Assembly (NCBI GenBank): GCA_036563245.1
Contig: DATCMU010000038.1
Span: 1 to 64,000, forward strand
DNA from: DATCMU01 sp036563245
Lineage (GTDB): Bacteria > Pseudomonadota > Alphaproteobacteria > Rhizobiales > Devosiaceae
DNA: 64,000 nucleotides
Direction of reading: 5' to 3'
A program made the translations under genes and the position numbers. Shown piece by piece: positions 42,837-51,776 of the stretch (positions are counted from its first letter, which is position 1; each line of letters begins with the position of its first letter). The notes below the pieces were generated by a model, which made no database searches, was not told where the DNA came from, and was given only the letters and a program-made list of their open reading frames with translations.

Positions 42837-43844
42837 ATGAAAGCACCACTACGCACATCCCTTTGCGACCTGCTCGGGTGCGACTATCCGATCCTGCAGG
42901 CCGGCATGGGCGGCGTTGCCCGGTCCGAACTGGTTGCAGCGGTTGTCGCGGCTGGCGGCTATGGGTTCCTGGGCATGGTTCGGGAATCCCCGGATCTGGT
43001 CGCCCGGGAAATCGATGCGGTCCGCGAAAGGACCGATCGTCCCTTCGGGGTCAATCTCATCCCGGCGTCGACCGACAGCGAACTGTTCGACGCAGAACTT
43101 GCGGTATGCATCGAGAAGAAGGTCCACTCGATGTGCTTTTTTTGGGACGTGCGCGCGGATGCCGTCGCGCGCGCCAGGCAGGCAGGATGTCGCGTGGCCT
43201 ATCAGGTCGGCAGCGTCGAGGATGCCGTCGCCGCTGAAAAAGCGGGCGCGGACGTGATCATCGCCCAGGGCGTCGAGGCGGGCGGGCATGTACGCGGCAC
43301 CACGTCGTCGATCGTGCTTGTTCCACAGGTTGTGCAGGCCGTCTCGGTGCCGGTGGTCGCATCGGGCGGTTTCGGCTCGGGCGCAGGGCTTGTTGCCGCC
43401 CTGGCGCTTGGCGCTGAGGGCATACATTGCGGCTCAGCTTTTCTCGCCACAACCGAGTCATTTGCCCACGATTATCACAAGCAAAGGATCGTCGAGGCCC
43501 GATCGGAAGACACGCTCATCACCGATGCCTTCGCCATCAACTGGCCACCCCATGCGCGCGTTCGCGTGATTGGCAACAGCACGACCGGGACCCTGGGCGG
43601 CAGATTGCTTGGCCACGATCCGCGCACCATGGAGCGCGTTGCAATCGCGGACGAGGAAGGGCGCCCGATCTACCGTTTCAGTACCGATTCGCCGCTTCGA
43701 TCCATGACAGGCAGCCTGGAGCCGCTCGCGCTCTATGCGGGGGAGATCGCGGGCAGCATCACCTCCGTCCCGGCCGCCGGTGAACTTGTGGAACGTATCG
43801 CAAAAGAGGCCGAAGCGGTGCTCGATCGCCTGCAGGGCCGGTAA
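42837..43844 (+). CDS. nitronate monooxygenase (2-nitropropane dioxygenase family)
   Basis: 335 residues from ATG 42837. A TIM-barrel FMN enzyme: CDYPILQAGMGGVARSELVA, GGYGFLGMVRESPD, FGVNLIP, then the substrate or FMN motifs IIAQGVEAGGHVRG, VPVVASGGFGSGAGLVAALA and GAEGIHCGSAFLAT. It matches class I nitronate monooxygenases, which oxidise toxic nitronates such as propionate-3-nitronate; enoyl-ACP reductase FabK is a related alternative but less likely, since fabI is present. Confidence 0.88.
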   Translation: MKAPLRTSLCDLLGCDYPILQAGMGGVARSELVAAVVAAGGYGFLGMVRESPDLVAREIDAVRERTDRPFGVNLIPASTDSELFDAELAVCIEKKVHSMCFFWDVRADAVARARQAGCRVAYQVGSVEDAVAAEKAGADVIIAQGVEAGGHVRGTTSSIVLVPQVVQAVSVPVVASGGFGSGAGLVAALALGAEGIHCGSAFLATTESFAHDYHKQRIVEARSEDTLITDAFAINWPPHARVRVIGNSTTGTLGGRLLGHDPRTMERVAIADEEGRPIYRFSTDSPLRSMTGSLEPLALYAGEIAGSITSVPAAGELVERIAKEAEAVLDRLQGR

Positions 43845-43957
43845 GGGTCGGCGCACGCCGGAGCGGGTTACCCAGGTCCGTGCTGGCATGAACCGGCCGA
43901 CCCGGTTATTGTCGCTTTCCATTCGCTTCCGGATTCTCGCCACAGGTCTTCCAGCCC

Positions 43958-45202
43958 ATGCATGTTTGCGTCATCGGAGCAGGCGTCGCCGGTCTGGCTT
44001 CAGCCTTCGCGCTGGTTCGCGAGGGCCATCAGGTCACTGTCGTCGACCGCAATGGCGGGCCAGGTCTGGAGACCAGCTACGCCAATGCCGGGCAACTGAG
44101 CTATTCCTATGTCGCCCCGTTCGCCGGCCCGGGCGTGCTCGGAAAACTGCCGGCGTGGCTGCTCGATCCGTCGTCGGCGACCCGTTTTCGCCCACGCCTC
44201 GATCTGGGGCAGTGGAAGTGGATCTGGAAGTTCGTGCGGGCCTGCAACGCCCGGCAGGCCGAATATGCAACGGTTGAATTGCTTGGCCTTGCCGCGCTGA
44301 GCCGGCAGATCCTGCACGAACTCATCGAGGAAGACGGTCTGGATTTTTCCTTTGAGAGCGCGGGCAAGCTGGTTGTTCATTCAACGCCGGCGGGCCTTGA
44401 AAAGGCAAGGCGGCAAATGTTGCTGCAGGCCCGCTACGGTGCCGTGCAACAGGCCCTGTCACGCGAGGAATGCCTGGCGCTCGAGCCTGCGCTAGAAGGC
44501 ATGAGCGGGCGGATTGCCGGCGGCATCTATTCACCTGGCGACGAGGTCGGCGACTGCTTGCTGTTCTGTGGCGAACTCGACCGGATCCTGCGCGATAACG
44601 GCGCGCGATTCGTCTATTCGGCCCGGGTCGATGGCCTCAGCGCCCGGCTCGGCAAGATCGTTGCTGCGCGCACCAGCAAGGGCGACATCGAGGCCGATGC
44701 CTTCGTGATTTCGACCGGCAACGCCAGCCGCGCCCTGCTCAAGCCACATGGCATCGACCTGCCCATCTACCCGTTACGCGGTTTCAGCCTCACCGTGCCG
44801 GTCACCGACGGCTCCGCCATTCCCTCACTTTCCCTGACCGACTACGACCGGCGCATTGCCTATGCCAGGATCGGCGACAGGTTCCGCGCCGCCGCCCTTG
44901 TTGATCTCGTGGGTTATGACAAGCGCCTCAATCGCTCCCGTATTGGCCTGGTCACGCGGCAAATGCTCGAGACCTTTCCCGACGGGCTGGATTACGACTC
45001 GGTCGATGCGTGGTGCGGTCTGCGCCCGGCCACGCCCACCGGCCTGCCGATCATTTCGCGCACAGGCCTTTTCAACCTCTACCTGAATACGGGCCATGGC
45101 GGGCTCGGCTTCACGCTGGCGCTCGGTTCGGGCGAGGTGCTGGCGGCGCTGGTTTCCGGGCGAGAGTCCGGGGTCGACCCCGCCCCATACGCGCTATCCT
45201 GA
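43958..45202 (+). CDS. dadA: D-amino-acid dehydrogenase (DadA family)
   Basis: 414 residues. It opens HVCVIGAGVAGLASAFALVR (FAD-binding G-x-G-x-x-G) and then ETSYANAGQLSYSYVAPFAGPGV, the DadA signature. Further motifs are GGIYSPGDEVGDCLLFC, LPIYPLRGFSLTVPV, WCGLRPATPTGLPII and LNTGHGGLGFTLALGSG. It oxidatively deaminates D-amino acids, typically D-alanine, at the membrane, feeding the respiratory chain. No alanine racemase (dadX) is adjacent, so the link to alanine catabolism is inferred from the family. Confidence 0.92.
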   Translation: MHVCVIGAGVAGLASAFALVREGHQVTVVDRNGGPGLETSYANAGQLSYSYVAPFAGPGVLGKLPAWLLDPSSATRFRPRLDLGQWKWIWKFVRACNARQAEYATVELLGLAALSRQILHELIEEDGLDFSFESAGKLVVHSTPAGLEKARRQMLLQARYGAVQQALSREECLALEPALEGMSGRIAGGIYSPGDEVGDCLLFCGELDRILRDNGARFVYSARVDGLSARLGKIVAARTSKGDIEADAFVISTGNASRALLKPHGIDLPIYPLRGFSLTVPVTDGSAIPSLSLTDYDRRIAYARIGDRFRAAALVDLVGYDKRLNRSRIGLVTRQMLETFPDGLDYDSVDAWCGLRPATPTGLPIISRTGLFNLYLNTGHGGLGFTLALGSGEVLAALVSGRESGVDPAPYALS

Positions 45203-45243
45203 ACCCCTGATTCTCAATTGGCACGAACGGACATGGCAAACGC

Positions 45244-46341
45244 ATGGTTGACTGGTCATCGCAGCAGGATGATGCCCTCAGGGCGGTGAACCGCTGGCTG
45301 AAGGACCGCAATGGCGATCAGGTTTTCCGCCTGTTTGGCTGGGCAGGCACGGGAAAGTCCACCCTTGCCCGGCACCTGGCCGAAGGTGTCGAAACGGTTC
45401 GCTTTGCCGCCTTCACCGGCAAGGCGGCGCTGGTCATGCGCAAACGCGGCTGCAAGGGCGCCGGCACCATCCACAGCCTCATTTATTCACTGGTCAGCGA
45501 CAAGGACGCCGAGCCCCGTTTCGTTCTCGACCCCGAATCCCCCGCCGCCAAGGCCGACCTTATCGTGATTGACGAAGTCTCGATGGTGGACGAGCAACTG
45601 GGCCGGGACCTGTTGTCGTTCGGCACCAAGGTTCTGGTGCTAGGCGACCCGTTTCAACTGCCACCCGTGCAGGGCGCGGGTTTCTTCACCGCCGACGAAC
45701 CCGACATCATGCTGACTGAAATCCACCGCCAGGCGGCCGACAACCCCATCGTGCGCATGTCGCTCGACATTCGGGAGGGCAGGCGCCTGTCCCGCGGGTC
45801 GTACGGGGAATCGAAGGTGGTTTCCCGCGCCGATGTCGACCAGTCCGAAGTGCTGGCGGCGGACCAGGTGCTCGTCGGGCGCAACAAGACCCGGCTCGAC
45901 TACAACAACCGCATCAGGGAACTGCTCGGGCTCCCGGCGGAGATTCCCGTCGTCGGCGACAAGGTGGTCTGCCTGCGCAACAATCCGCAAAAGAAGCTGC
46001 TCAACGGGCAGATCTGGACAATTGCCGAGGTGCGCCGCAAGGCCAACAAGCGGCTGGGCCTCGTTCTCGATCCGGACGACGCTGGCGGACGCACCACCCA
46101 GGCCAAGGTCACCACCCATGAGGCGTTCTTCAAGGGACAGGAGGAAACCCTGTCCTGGCCAGAGCGGCGCCAGGTGGATGAATTCACCTTCGGCTACTCC
46201 CTCACGGTCCACAAGGCACAGGGCAGCCAGTGGGACAACGTCTACCTGTTCGACGAAAGCTATGTCTTCCGCGAGGAAGCGCAGCGCTGGCTCTATACCG
46301 GGATAACCCGCGCCGCCGAGCGGGTCACCGTGGTCTCCTGA
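45244..46341 (+). CDS. RecD-like superfamily 1 DNA helicase
   Basis: 365 residues, a compact SF1B helicase: Walker A LFGWAGTGKSTLARHLAEG, motif Ia FAAFTGKAALVMRKRG, GTIHSLIY, Walker B ADLIVIDEVSMVD, LGDPFQLPPV, and the C-terminal UvrD_C_2 motif TVHKAQGSQWDNVYLFDES with a final YTGITRAAERV. It lacks the N-terminal domains of RecD and RecD2, resembling phage Dda-like or stand-alone RecD-like helicases common in alphaproteobacteria. Likely 5'-3' single-strand DNA translocation. Repair context is not evident. Confidence 0.92.
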   Translation: MVDWSSQQDDALRAVNRWLKDRNGDQVFRLFGWAGTGKSTLARHLAEGVETVRFAAFTGKAALVMRKRGCKGAGTIHSLIYSLVSDKDAEPRFVLDPESPAAKADLIVIDEVSMVDEQLGRDLLSFGTKVLVLGDPFQLPPVQGAGFFTADEPDIMLTEIHRQAADNPIVRMSLDIREGRRLSRGSYGESKVVSRADVDQSEVLAADQVLVGRNKTRLDYNNRIRELLGLPAEIPVVGDKVVCLRNNPQKKLLNGQIWTIAEVRRKANKRLGLVLDPDDAGGRTTQAKVTTHEAFFKGQEETLSWPERRQVDEFTFGYSLTVHKAQGSQWDNVYLFDESYVFREEAQRWLYTGITRAAERVTVVS

Positions 46342-46450
46342 TCGGGGCCTGAAAGCTGAATGCTGGCTGAACATTGCTCTCAGGGCGAGTTCAAGTCCGG
46401 TTTGCCAGTCTCTTCCCATGATCGAGGAAGTTCGAACAAGGAGAGACGAA

Positions 46451-46612
46451 ATGACACACCGCAGCCGCGACCTCATCGCCGCCATCCTTGCCGGTATCCT
46501 TATCGCGGGAGCCGCCGCCCTTGTTGTCCAGCCTGCAATGGCCGGCGTCGGTGTCATCGCGCCGACTGCCTCGCAAGGCGTCTCGTTCGAGCCCGCCATC
46601 ACCAATTTCTGA
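46451..46612 (+). CDS. very small secreted peptide
   Basis: 53 codons from ATG 46451 with AAGGAG seven bases upstream, a better ribosome-binding site than most genes here. Residues 1-32 form a textbook signal peptide: charged start (THRSRD), hydrophobic core LIAAILAGILIAGAAALVV, and cleavage-like QPAMA-G. The mature part would be only about 21 residues (GVGVIAPTASQGVSFEPAIT...). No family is recognised. It stands between the helicase and asparaginase genes, 92 bp before the latter. Confidence 0.6.
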   Translation: MTHRSRDLIAAILAGILIAGAAALVVQPAMAGVGVIAPTASQGVSFEPAITNF

Positions 46613-46704
46613 TTGCCACCGGCCACTGACCTCCCGGCCAGTTGACTTTGCCCGGCCCGTGCCCTTCTTCTTCTCGGCAAAGGGCATTGGCCGGGAATCT
46701 TTTC

Positions 46705-47721
46705 ATGCAGGCAAATCCTGTACTCGCTGAATTCGTACGCGGAAACTGGGTCGAAAATCGGCATCGGGGCGCGTTCTGCGTTGCCGACGGGCAGGGCAGG
46801 GTGCTCGCCGCGGCCGGTGACGTCGAGCGGCCCATTTTTCCCCGATCCGCAGTCAAGTCACTTCAGGCGCTCGCCATGTTCCGCTCCGGGGCGGTCGAGA
46901 AATTCGATCTCGACAGCGAAATGATCGCGCTGGCCTGTGCCTCTCACAATGGTGAACCGCGTCACGTCGCGGGCGTCCAGCGGTTTCTCGATCGCATCGG
47001 CCTGAGCGTCGACGACCTGGAGTGCGGCGCTCATCCCCCGACCGATCCGGCCGCCCGAAAGGCACTCAGGACGGCCGGTATCCAGCCCACCGCGCTCTAC
47101 AACAACTGCTCTGGCAAGCATTCGGGCATGCTGGCGGTGGCCCTCGCCCTTGGGGCACCGCCGCAGGGCTACACGCGCCGCGATCATCCCGTCCAGCAAC
47201 TCGTGCGCGAGATGATGCAGCAAGTTGTCGGCGAGCCGTTGAGCACCGATCGCTGCGGCACCGACGGGTGCTCGATCCCCACCTGGGCGATCCCGATAAA
47301 GCGCCTCGCCGGCGGTTTTGCGCGCATGGCTACCGGCGCAAGCCTGTCTGACGATATCGCTGGCGCGTCAGCAACGATCTTCGATGCCGTTACCGCTCAT
47401 CCTTTCTTGATCGCGGGAACGGGCGCATTCGATAGCGAGGTCATGCAGGCGTTTTCCGGGCGGCTGGTGACCAAGCTGGGCGCCGACGGTGTCTGGTGCG
47501 GCGCGGTTCGGGACCTCGGGCTTGGCTTCGCCCTCAAGTGCGATGATGGAAGTCTCGCCGCCGCCGAAGTCATGATCTCGGGCCTATTGGCCTCGATTGC
47601 GCGGGCGGACGAAGCCCAGCAGGCTGTTCTCGATGCAAGGGCGATCAGAACCACGCACAATTGGCGCAAGCTGGCTGTGGGGCACCTGATGGCGACCGAT
47701 GCGGTTCGCATGACGATCTAG
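46705..47721 (+). CDS. class 3 (Rhizobium etli-type) L-asparaginase
   Basis: 338 residues from ATG 46705 (MQANPVLAEFVRG). It matches the asparaginase_II (PF06089) family, typified by ReAV/ReAIV of R. etli. The key residues fall at the same numbers as in ReAV as I recall it: S48 and K51 (PRSAVKSLQ), S80 (ASHNGE), and the zinc ligands C135 and K138 (NNCSGKHSGM) and C189 (DGCSIPTWAIP). It hydrolyses asparagine to aspartate and ammonia by a Ser-Lys mechanism unrelated to the E. coli enzymes. Confidence 0.93.
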   Translation: MQANPVLAEFVRGNWVENRHRGAFCVADGQGRVLAAAGDVERPIFPRSAVKSLQALAMFRSGAVEKFDLDSEMIALACASHNGEPRHVAGVQRFLDRIGLSVDDLECGAHPPTDPAARKALRTAGIQPTALYNNCSGKHSGMLAVALALGAPPQGYTRRDHPVQQLVREMMQQVVGEPLSTDRCGTDGCSIPTWAIPIKRLAGGFARMATGASLSDDIAGASATIFDAVTAHPFLIAGTGAFDSEVMQAFSGRLVTKLGADGVWCGAVRDLGLGFALKCDDGSLAAAEVMISGLLASIARADEAQQAVLDARAIRTTHNWRKLAVGHLMATDAVRMTI

Positions 47722-47747
47722 CGCCATCGGTGTCCTTGGGCGTGCGA

Positions 47748-49076
47748 TCAGCCCACCCGATTGCCCGATAGCGTAACGTTGGGGAACCGGTCCGCGTCAG
47801 CGGCAAGGTCGACCGACTTGATCTCGCGCCACGCCATTGCCGCGATGCCGGCCTGTCGCGCGCCGCTGATCAGATTGCCGCCCACCACAGCCGACCCCGC
47901 GCCTTGCGCGACGCTGACCGCAATACCGATCTCGGTGTCCCGGATCACGTTGTCCGAAATATTGACGTCGCGCAGATAGGGGCCCCATCCCGCCGCGATC
48001 CCGGTGCCGGGAACGCTCTCGATCAGGTTGCCGGTGACCACGGCATCTGCCTCCGCCGCGATGCCGACAGGGCTCGTGTCGGGGTTGACCCGGGAGGCAG
48101 GCAGGATGTTGCGCACGATATTGCCCGAACACACCGCGAGGTGTCCGCCATTGTCGAAATTGGTCATCGAGATACCGAGCGCGGCGCCATCGATGATGTT
48201 GTTGGCGATCACAGAACCGGAAAAGGCGAACTCCGAATAGATCGCGACTTCGCCCAGATCCGTGCAGGTGTTGCCGCGAATCTGGCTGTTATTGGTGGAA
48301 TTCGCCCGCACTGCGGAAAAGGCGCAGTTCTCGATCACATTGTCCGAAACGACAACTCCATCCGCGCGGAAAATGTTGATGCCGTTGCCGTTTTCACCAT
48401 TGCCGCCGGCATCGGCGGCGATCTCGTGAATTCGGTTCTGCGAAACGATCGTTCCATCGTGGCCGCTCTTGCTGCGCCACACGCGCATGCCGCCATTGCG
48501 GCAACTGTCGACCCGGCAACCGCGCACCACCAGGCCGGTTGCGTCCAGCGAGAAAAGCCCGGTCTTGGCGCAGCCGGATATGCCGGATGCGTCGATCAGC
48601 CCGGAACAGGCGAACATGAAGATGCCGTTGCCCGCGCCATTGCGGACCTGGCAATCGCGCACCACTACCCCCTCGCAACCGCTCAGGGACAACAGCCCCG
48701 AGCGGCTGTCGGCGCTACCGCCGCCGTTCCCTTCAAGCACGAGGCCGGAGAGCGAAATCGCGCTGGCGTCGCGCCCGGTCAGGATCGGCGCGCCGCTCAT
48801 GCTGACCAGGATCGTTGCGCCGGGAATGCCGGAAAGGGATATGCCGGAAGGCAGCCTGATCGTGTCGATCCGGTAGGTCCCAGCCGCCAGGTACACCGAC
48901 CCGCCTTCGAGCGCGGCGCGATCGAGTGCCTGTTGCAGGGCGGCGGTCTGATCCTGTCCGGATCCGGGCAAGAGGGAAGGGCCGGCAGGGCCTTGCGCCT
49001 GCGCCAGTGCCGCCAGCGGCAGGGAGCCGGCCGCGACCGCGAGCCCGCCCAATACTCTTCGACGCGTGATGTGCAT
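47748..49076 (-). CDS. TIGR03808-type Tat-exported right-handed beta-helix protein
   Basis: 442 residues. It begins MHITRRRVLGGLAVAAGSLP, a Tat signal (RRRVL then Ala-rich). After ALQQALDRAALEGGSVYLAAGTY the protein is a long series of beta-helix coils of about 22 residues with GI/V, N and D at regular positions (e.g. NGIFMFACSG, GINIFRADGVVVSDNVIENC, GIAAGWGPYLRDVNISDNVI), like pectate-lyase-type repeats. It matches the TIGR03808 family of alphaproteobacterial Tat-translocated repeat proteins of unknown function. It might bind or cut a polysaccharide; this is inference from the fold. Confidence 0.88.
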   Translation of the reverse strand: MHITRRRVLGGLAVAAGSLPLAALAQAQGPAGPSLLPGSGQDQTAALQQALDRAALEGGSVYLAAGTYRIDTIRLPSGISLSGIPGATILVSMSGAPILTGRDASAISLSGLVLEGNGGGSADSRSGLLSLSGCEGVVVRDCQVRNGAGNGIFMFACSGLIDASGISGCAKTGLFSLDATGLVVRGCRVDSCRNGGMRVWRSKSGHDGTIVSQNRIHEIAADAGGNGENGNGINIFRADGVVVSDNVIENCAFSAVRANSTNNSQIRGNTCTDLGEVAIYSEFAFSGSVIANNIIDGAALGISMTNFDNGGHLAVCSGNIVRNILPASRVNPDTSPVGIAAEADAVVTGNLIESVPGTGIAAGWGPYLRDVNISDNVIRDTEIGIAVSVAQGAGSAVVGGNLISGARQAGIAAMAWREIKSVDLAADADRFPNVTLSGNRVG

Positions 49077-49179
49077 TGGGAAGGCCTTTCGTCGGAGGGA
49101 TCGCCCGGCATATTACCCGTCGCGCCCAAACCCCGCCATCGCGCGCCACCAAAAGGGTAAACCTTTGGGCGCTGCTATC

Positions 49180-49506
49180 TCAGCGCTTTCGCATCCGCAC
49201 CGCCGTGCCGGTTCCAGTGACCAGCAGCATGGCGCCGCGCCCGCCGATGGTTTCATAGTCAAGGGAGATCCCCACCACTGCGTTGGCGCCCATCACTCGG
49301 GCGCGGTCGCACATTTCGTCGAGTGCGCTCTGGCGCGCCTTCGCCAGTTCTTCCTCATAGGCGGCGCTTCGGCCGCCGACGTAATCGGTGACCGTGGCCA
49401 TCATGTCGCGCAGGATATTGGCGCCCGTCACGCATTCGCCGGTCACGATGCCCAGATAGTCGACGATTTCGCACCCATCGATCGTGTCGGTCGTTGTCGT
49501 GAGCAC
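49180..49506 (-). CDS. YbjQ/UPF0145 (DUF74) family protein
   Basis: 108 residues from GTG 49506 with GGGGG upstream. The family pattern is complete: YLGIVTGECVTGANILRDM, VGGRSAAYEEELAKARQSAL, and ARVMGANAVVGISLDYETIG followed by a hydrophobic strand. YbjQ proteins form beta-pentamers or decamers and were labelled heavy-metal-binding from distant similarity; the actual role is unknown. Single minus-strand gene between the Tat protein and the divergent HerA-like gene. Confidence 0.93.
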   Translation of the reverse strand: MLTTTTDTIDGCEIVDYLGIVTGECVTGANILRDMMATVTDYVGGRSAAYEEELAKARQSALDEMCDRARVMGANAVVGISLDYETIGGRGAMLLVTGTGTAVRMRKR

Positions 49507-49649
49507 TGCGAGCCCCCTTCGTTGTGTCTGGGGTCTAGATAGGTGCGCTTTCCGGGTGCGCCAAGCCGGAAGGGGGTGCCTCGCAAGGGGTGTTCCCGGC
49601 AGCGCGGCGCGGTATAAGGGATCGATTGCAGGGAACGGACGCGATTCAA

Positions 49650-51194
49650 ATGCTCGAAGACGGCAAGGTCTATCTCGGAACCAGTACGCGGCCCGAGTAT
49701 CTCGCGCTCAAATATGCCAACCGGCACGGCCTGATCACCGGGGCCACCGGAACCGGAAAGACCGTGAGCCTGCAGGTGATGGCCGAAGGGTTCTCAAGTG
49801 CCGGCGTTCCGGTCTTTTGCGCCGACATCAAGGGCGACCTCTCCGGCATCTCGATGGCGGGCGAGCCAAAGGACTTTCTTGCCAGGCGGGCTGAAGCCAT
49901 CGGCTTCGACGACTATGCGTTATCCGGTTTTCCGACGATCTTCTGGGATCTTTATGGCCGCAAGGGCCATCCGGTGCGCGCCACGATCTCTGAAATGGGG
50001 CCGCTCCTGCTGGCCCGTATGCTCGATCTGAACGATACCCAGGAAGGTGTGCTCAACGTCGCCTTCAAGTTGGCCGACGACGAGGGCCTTTTGCTGCTCG
50101 ACCTCAAGGACTTGCGGGCCCTGCTGGTCGAAGTCGAGCGGCGCGCCAAGGAAATTTCGGCCACTTACGGCAATGTGTCGACCGCCTCGATAGGGGCGAT
50201 CCAGCGCGCCCTGCTCGTGCTGGAGCAGCAGGGTGCCGAGAATTTCTTCGGCGAGCGCGCTCTCGCCATCCAGGATTTGATGCGTACCGACCGCGATGGC
50301 CGGGGCTTCGTTTCGATCCTGGCAGCGGACGAACTCATGCAGGCTCCGCGGCTCTATGCCACTTTCCTGCTCTGGCTGCTCTCCGAGCTGTTCGAGGAAC
50401 TGCCCGAGGTTGGCGATCCTGAGAAGCCGCGCCTGGTGTTCTTCTTCGACGAGGCGCACCTGCTGTTCGACGAAGCGCCCAAGGTTTTGCTCGACAAGGT
50501 GGAGCAGGTGGTCAAGCTCGTGCGCTCAAAGGGCGTGGGCGTCTATTTCTGCACCCAGAACCCGGTCGATATCCCCGAAGAAGTGCTGGCCCAGCTCGGC
50601 AACCGGGTCCAGCATGCGCTGCGTGCCTATACCCCGCGCGAGCAGAAGGCGGTTCGTGTCGCAGCGGAGACCTTTCGCCCCAACCCCGATTTCGACACCG
50701 CAGAGGCAATCACTCAGTTGGGCGTCGGCGAGGCCCTTGTCTCGACCCTGGGGGAGAAAGGCGTGCCTTCGGTTGTCGGCCGCACCATGATGCGGCCGCC
50801 ATCGTCACGTCTTGGCCCCATCTCGGACGCAGAGCGCAAGGCGCTGATGGCCGACAGTCCCGTTGCCGGCCTCTATGACCAGACCGTTGATCGCGATTCC
50901 GCTTTCGAGGTACTGGGCCGCAAGACCGAGCAGCGCCAGGCCGACGAGCGCCGCCAGCGGGAGATCGAGGCGGAAGCAAAGGCGGACAGCGTCCCGCAAA
51001 GCCGTACCGGCTACCGCGATGCCTATCGCGACGACCGCCCGGCCCGCCGCACATCTACCCGCACGACGCGACGCACGTCGAGCCGTGAGACGGTCACCGA
51101 AGCCGCCATCAAGTCGCTCGCCCGATCGGCCGCCCGTCAGATCGGGAATTCCCTGGTGCGCGGCATTCTTGGCAGCCTCAAGCGGGGCTTCTGA
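49650..51194 (+). CDS. HerA-like (DUF853) P-loop ATPase
   Basis: 514 residues from ATG 49650 (MLEDGKVYLGTS). It has Walker A LITGATGTGKTVSLQVMAEG, VFCADIKGDLSGIS, a conserved TIFWDLYGRKGHPVRATISE segment, Walker B RLVFFFDEAHLLFDEAP and the sensor or arginine region YFCTQNPVDIPEEVLAQLGNR. This is the bacterial DUF853 branch of HerA/FtsK-like ATPases, whose role is not settled. The C-terminal 110 residues are a charged linker (many Arg, Asp, Thr) ending in a short helical segment. The next gene begins 3 bp after its stop. Confidence 0.9.
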   Translation: MLEDGKVYLGTSTRPEYLALKYANRHGLITGATGTGKTVSLQVMAEGFSSAGVPVFCADIKGDLSGISMAGEPKDFLARRAEAIGFDDYALSGFPTIFWDLYGRKGHPVRATISEMGPLLLARMLDLNDTQEGVLNVAFKLADDEGLLLLDLKDLRALLVEVERRAKEISATYGNVSTASIGAIQRALLVLEQQGAENFFGERALAIQDLMRTDRDGRGFVSILAADELMQAPRLYATFLLWLLSELFEELPEVGDPEKPRLVFFFDEAHLLFDEAPKVLLDKVEQVVKLVRSKGVGVYFCTQNPVDIPEEVLAQLGNRVQHALRAYTPREQKAVRVAAETFRPNPDFDTAEAITQLGVGEALVSTLGEKGVPSVVGRTMMRPPSSRLGPISDAERKALMADSPVAGLYDQTVDRDSAFEVLGRKTEQRQADERRQREIEAEAKADSVPQSRTGYRDAYRDDRPARRTSTRTTRRTSSRETVTEAAIKSLARSAARQIGNSLVRGILGSLKRGF

Positions 51195-51197
51195 GTG

Positions 51198-51761
51198 ATG
51201 GCGGCGCATTCGGGCGGAACGCAGGGTCGCAACACCGTGCTGGCGGTGTTTGCCTCCGACAAGCTCCCGGGAGGCGCTGCGCGCGCCAGCCTCCTGGTTC
51301 AGGCCGGCACGCTCCTCGCAAAAAAATCGGTCGAAATCGTCGTGCCGGCCATCGAGGGAAACGTCTGCATGCCGCTCATCGCCGCCGCCAGCAGCGCGGG
51401 CGGCAAGGTCGTGATCGTGGCGGAGCCCGGCTTCGCTCTCCCGCGCGCCCTGCCGAACGTTTCGGTCGAAACGCCGGGCGATCCGGCCGCTTGCCAGCAA
51501 CGCGTCGCCGAACTGGCCGATGCCTATTTCCTGCTTCCCCTTGGGCTCAAGGCTGTCAGCAATTTTCACGCAACCTGGGTGCGGGGCGGTGGCGGCAAGG
51601 CCGGCAAGACGGTGGCGATGCTCAATCGCGACCGCGCATTCGAAGTCATGCGCGGCTATGTGGCCGACGTGGTCTCCCACAGCCTCAGGAATATCGAGAA
51701 CTACGCGATCTTCTCGGATTCGGTCGAGGACTTGTGGAACCGGCTCGCCCGCCGCCTTTGA
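51198..51761 (+). CDS. conserved hypothetical protein, Rossmann-like
   Basis: 187 residues from ATG 51198 (a GTG one codon earlier is possible). Strand-helix alternation is visible: NTVLAVFASDKL, KSVEIVVPAIEGN, GGKVVIVAEPG, AYFLLPLGLKAV and KTVAMLNRDRAF, suggesting a nucleotide or ligand-binding Rossmann-type fold, perhaps distantly like the SLOG/LOG group, but the P-G-G-x-G-T motif of LOG is absent. The function is unknown. Immediate adjacency to the HerA-like ATPase suggests shared expression. Confidence 0.7.
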   Translation: MAAHSGGTQGRNTVLAVFASDKLPGGAARASLLVQAGTLLAKKSVEIVVPAIEGNVCMPLIAAASSAGGKVVIVAEPGFALPRALPNVSVETPGDPAACQQRVAELADAYFLLPLGLKAVSNFHATWVRGGGGKAGKTVAMLNRDRAFEVMRGYVADVVSHSLRNIENYAIFSDSVEDLWNRLARRL

Positions 51762-51776
51762 TCCGGTTCGACGCGC

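Noticed and set aside
47904..49160. 418-codon open frame on the plus strand
   Set aside because: It is antisense to the Tat beta-helix gene, whose leader and coil repeats are clear on the minus strand.
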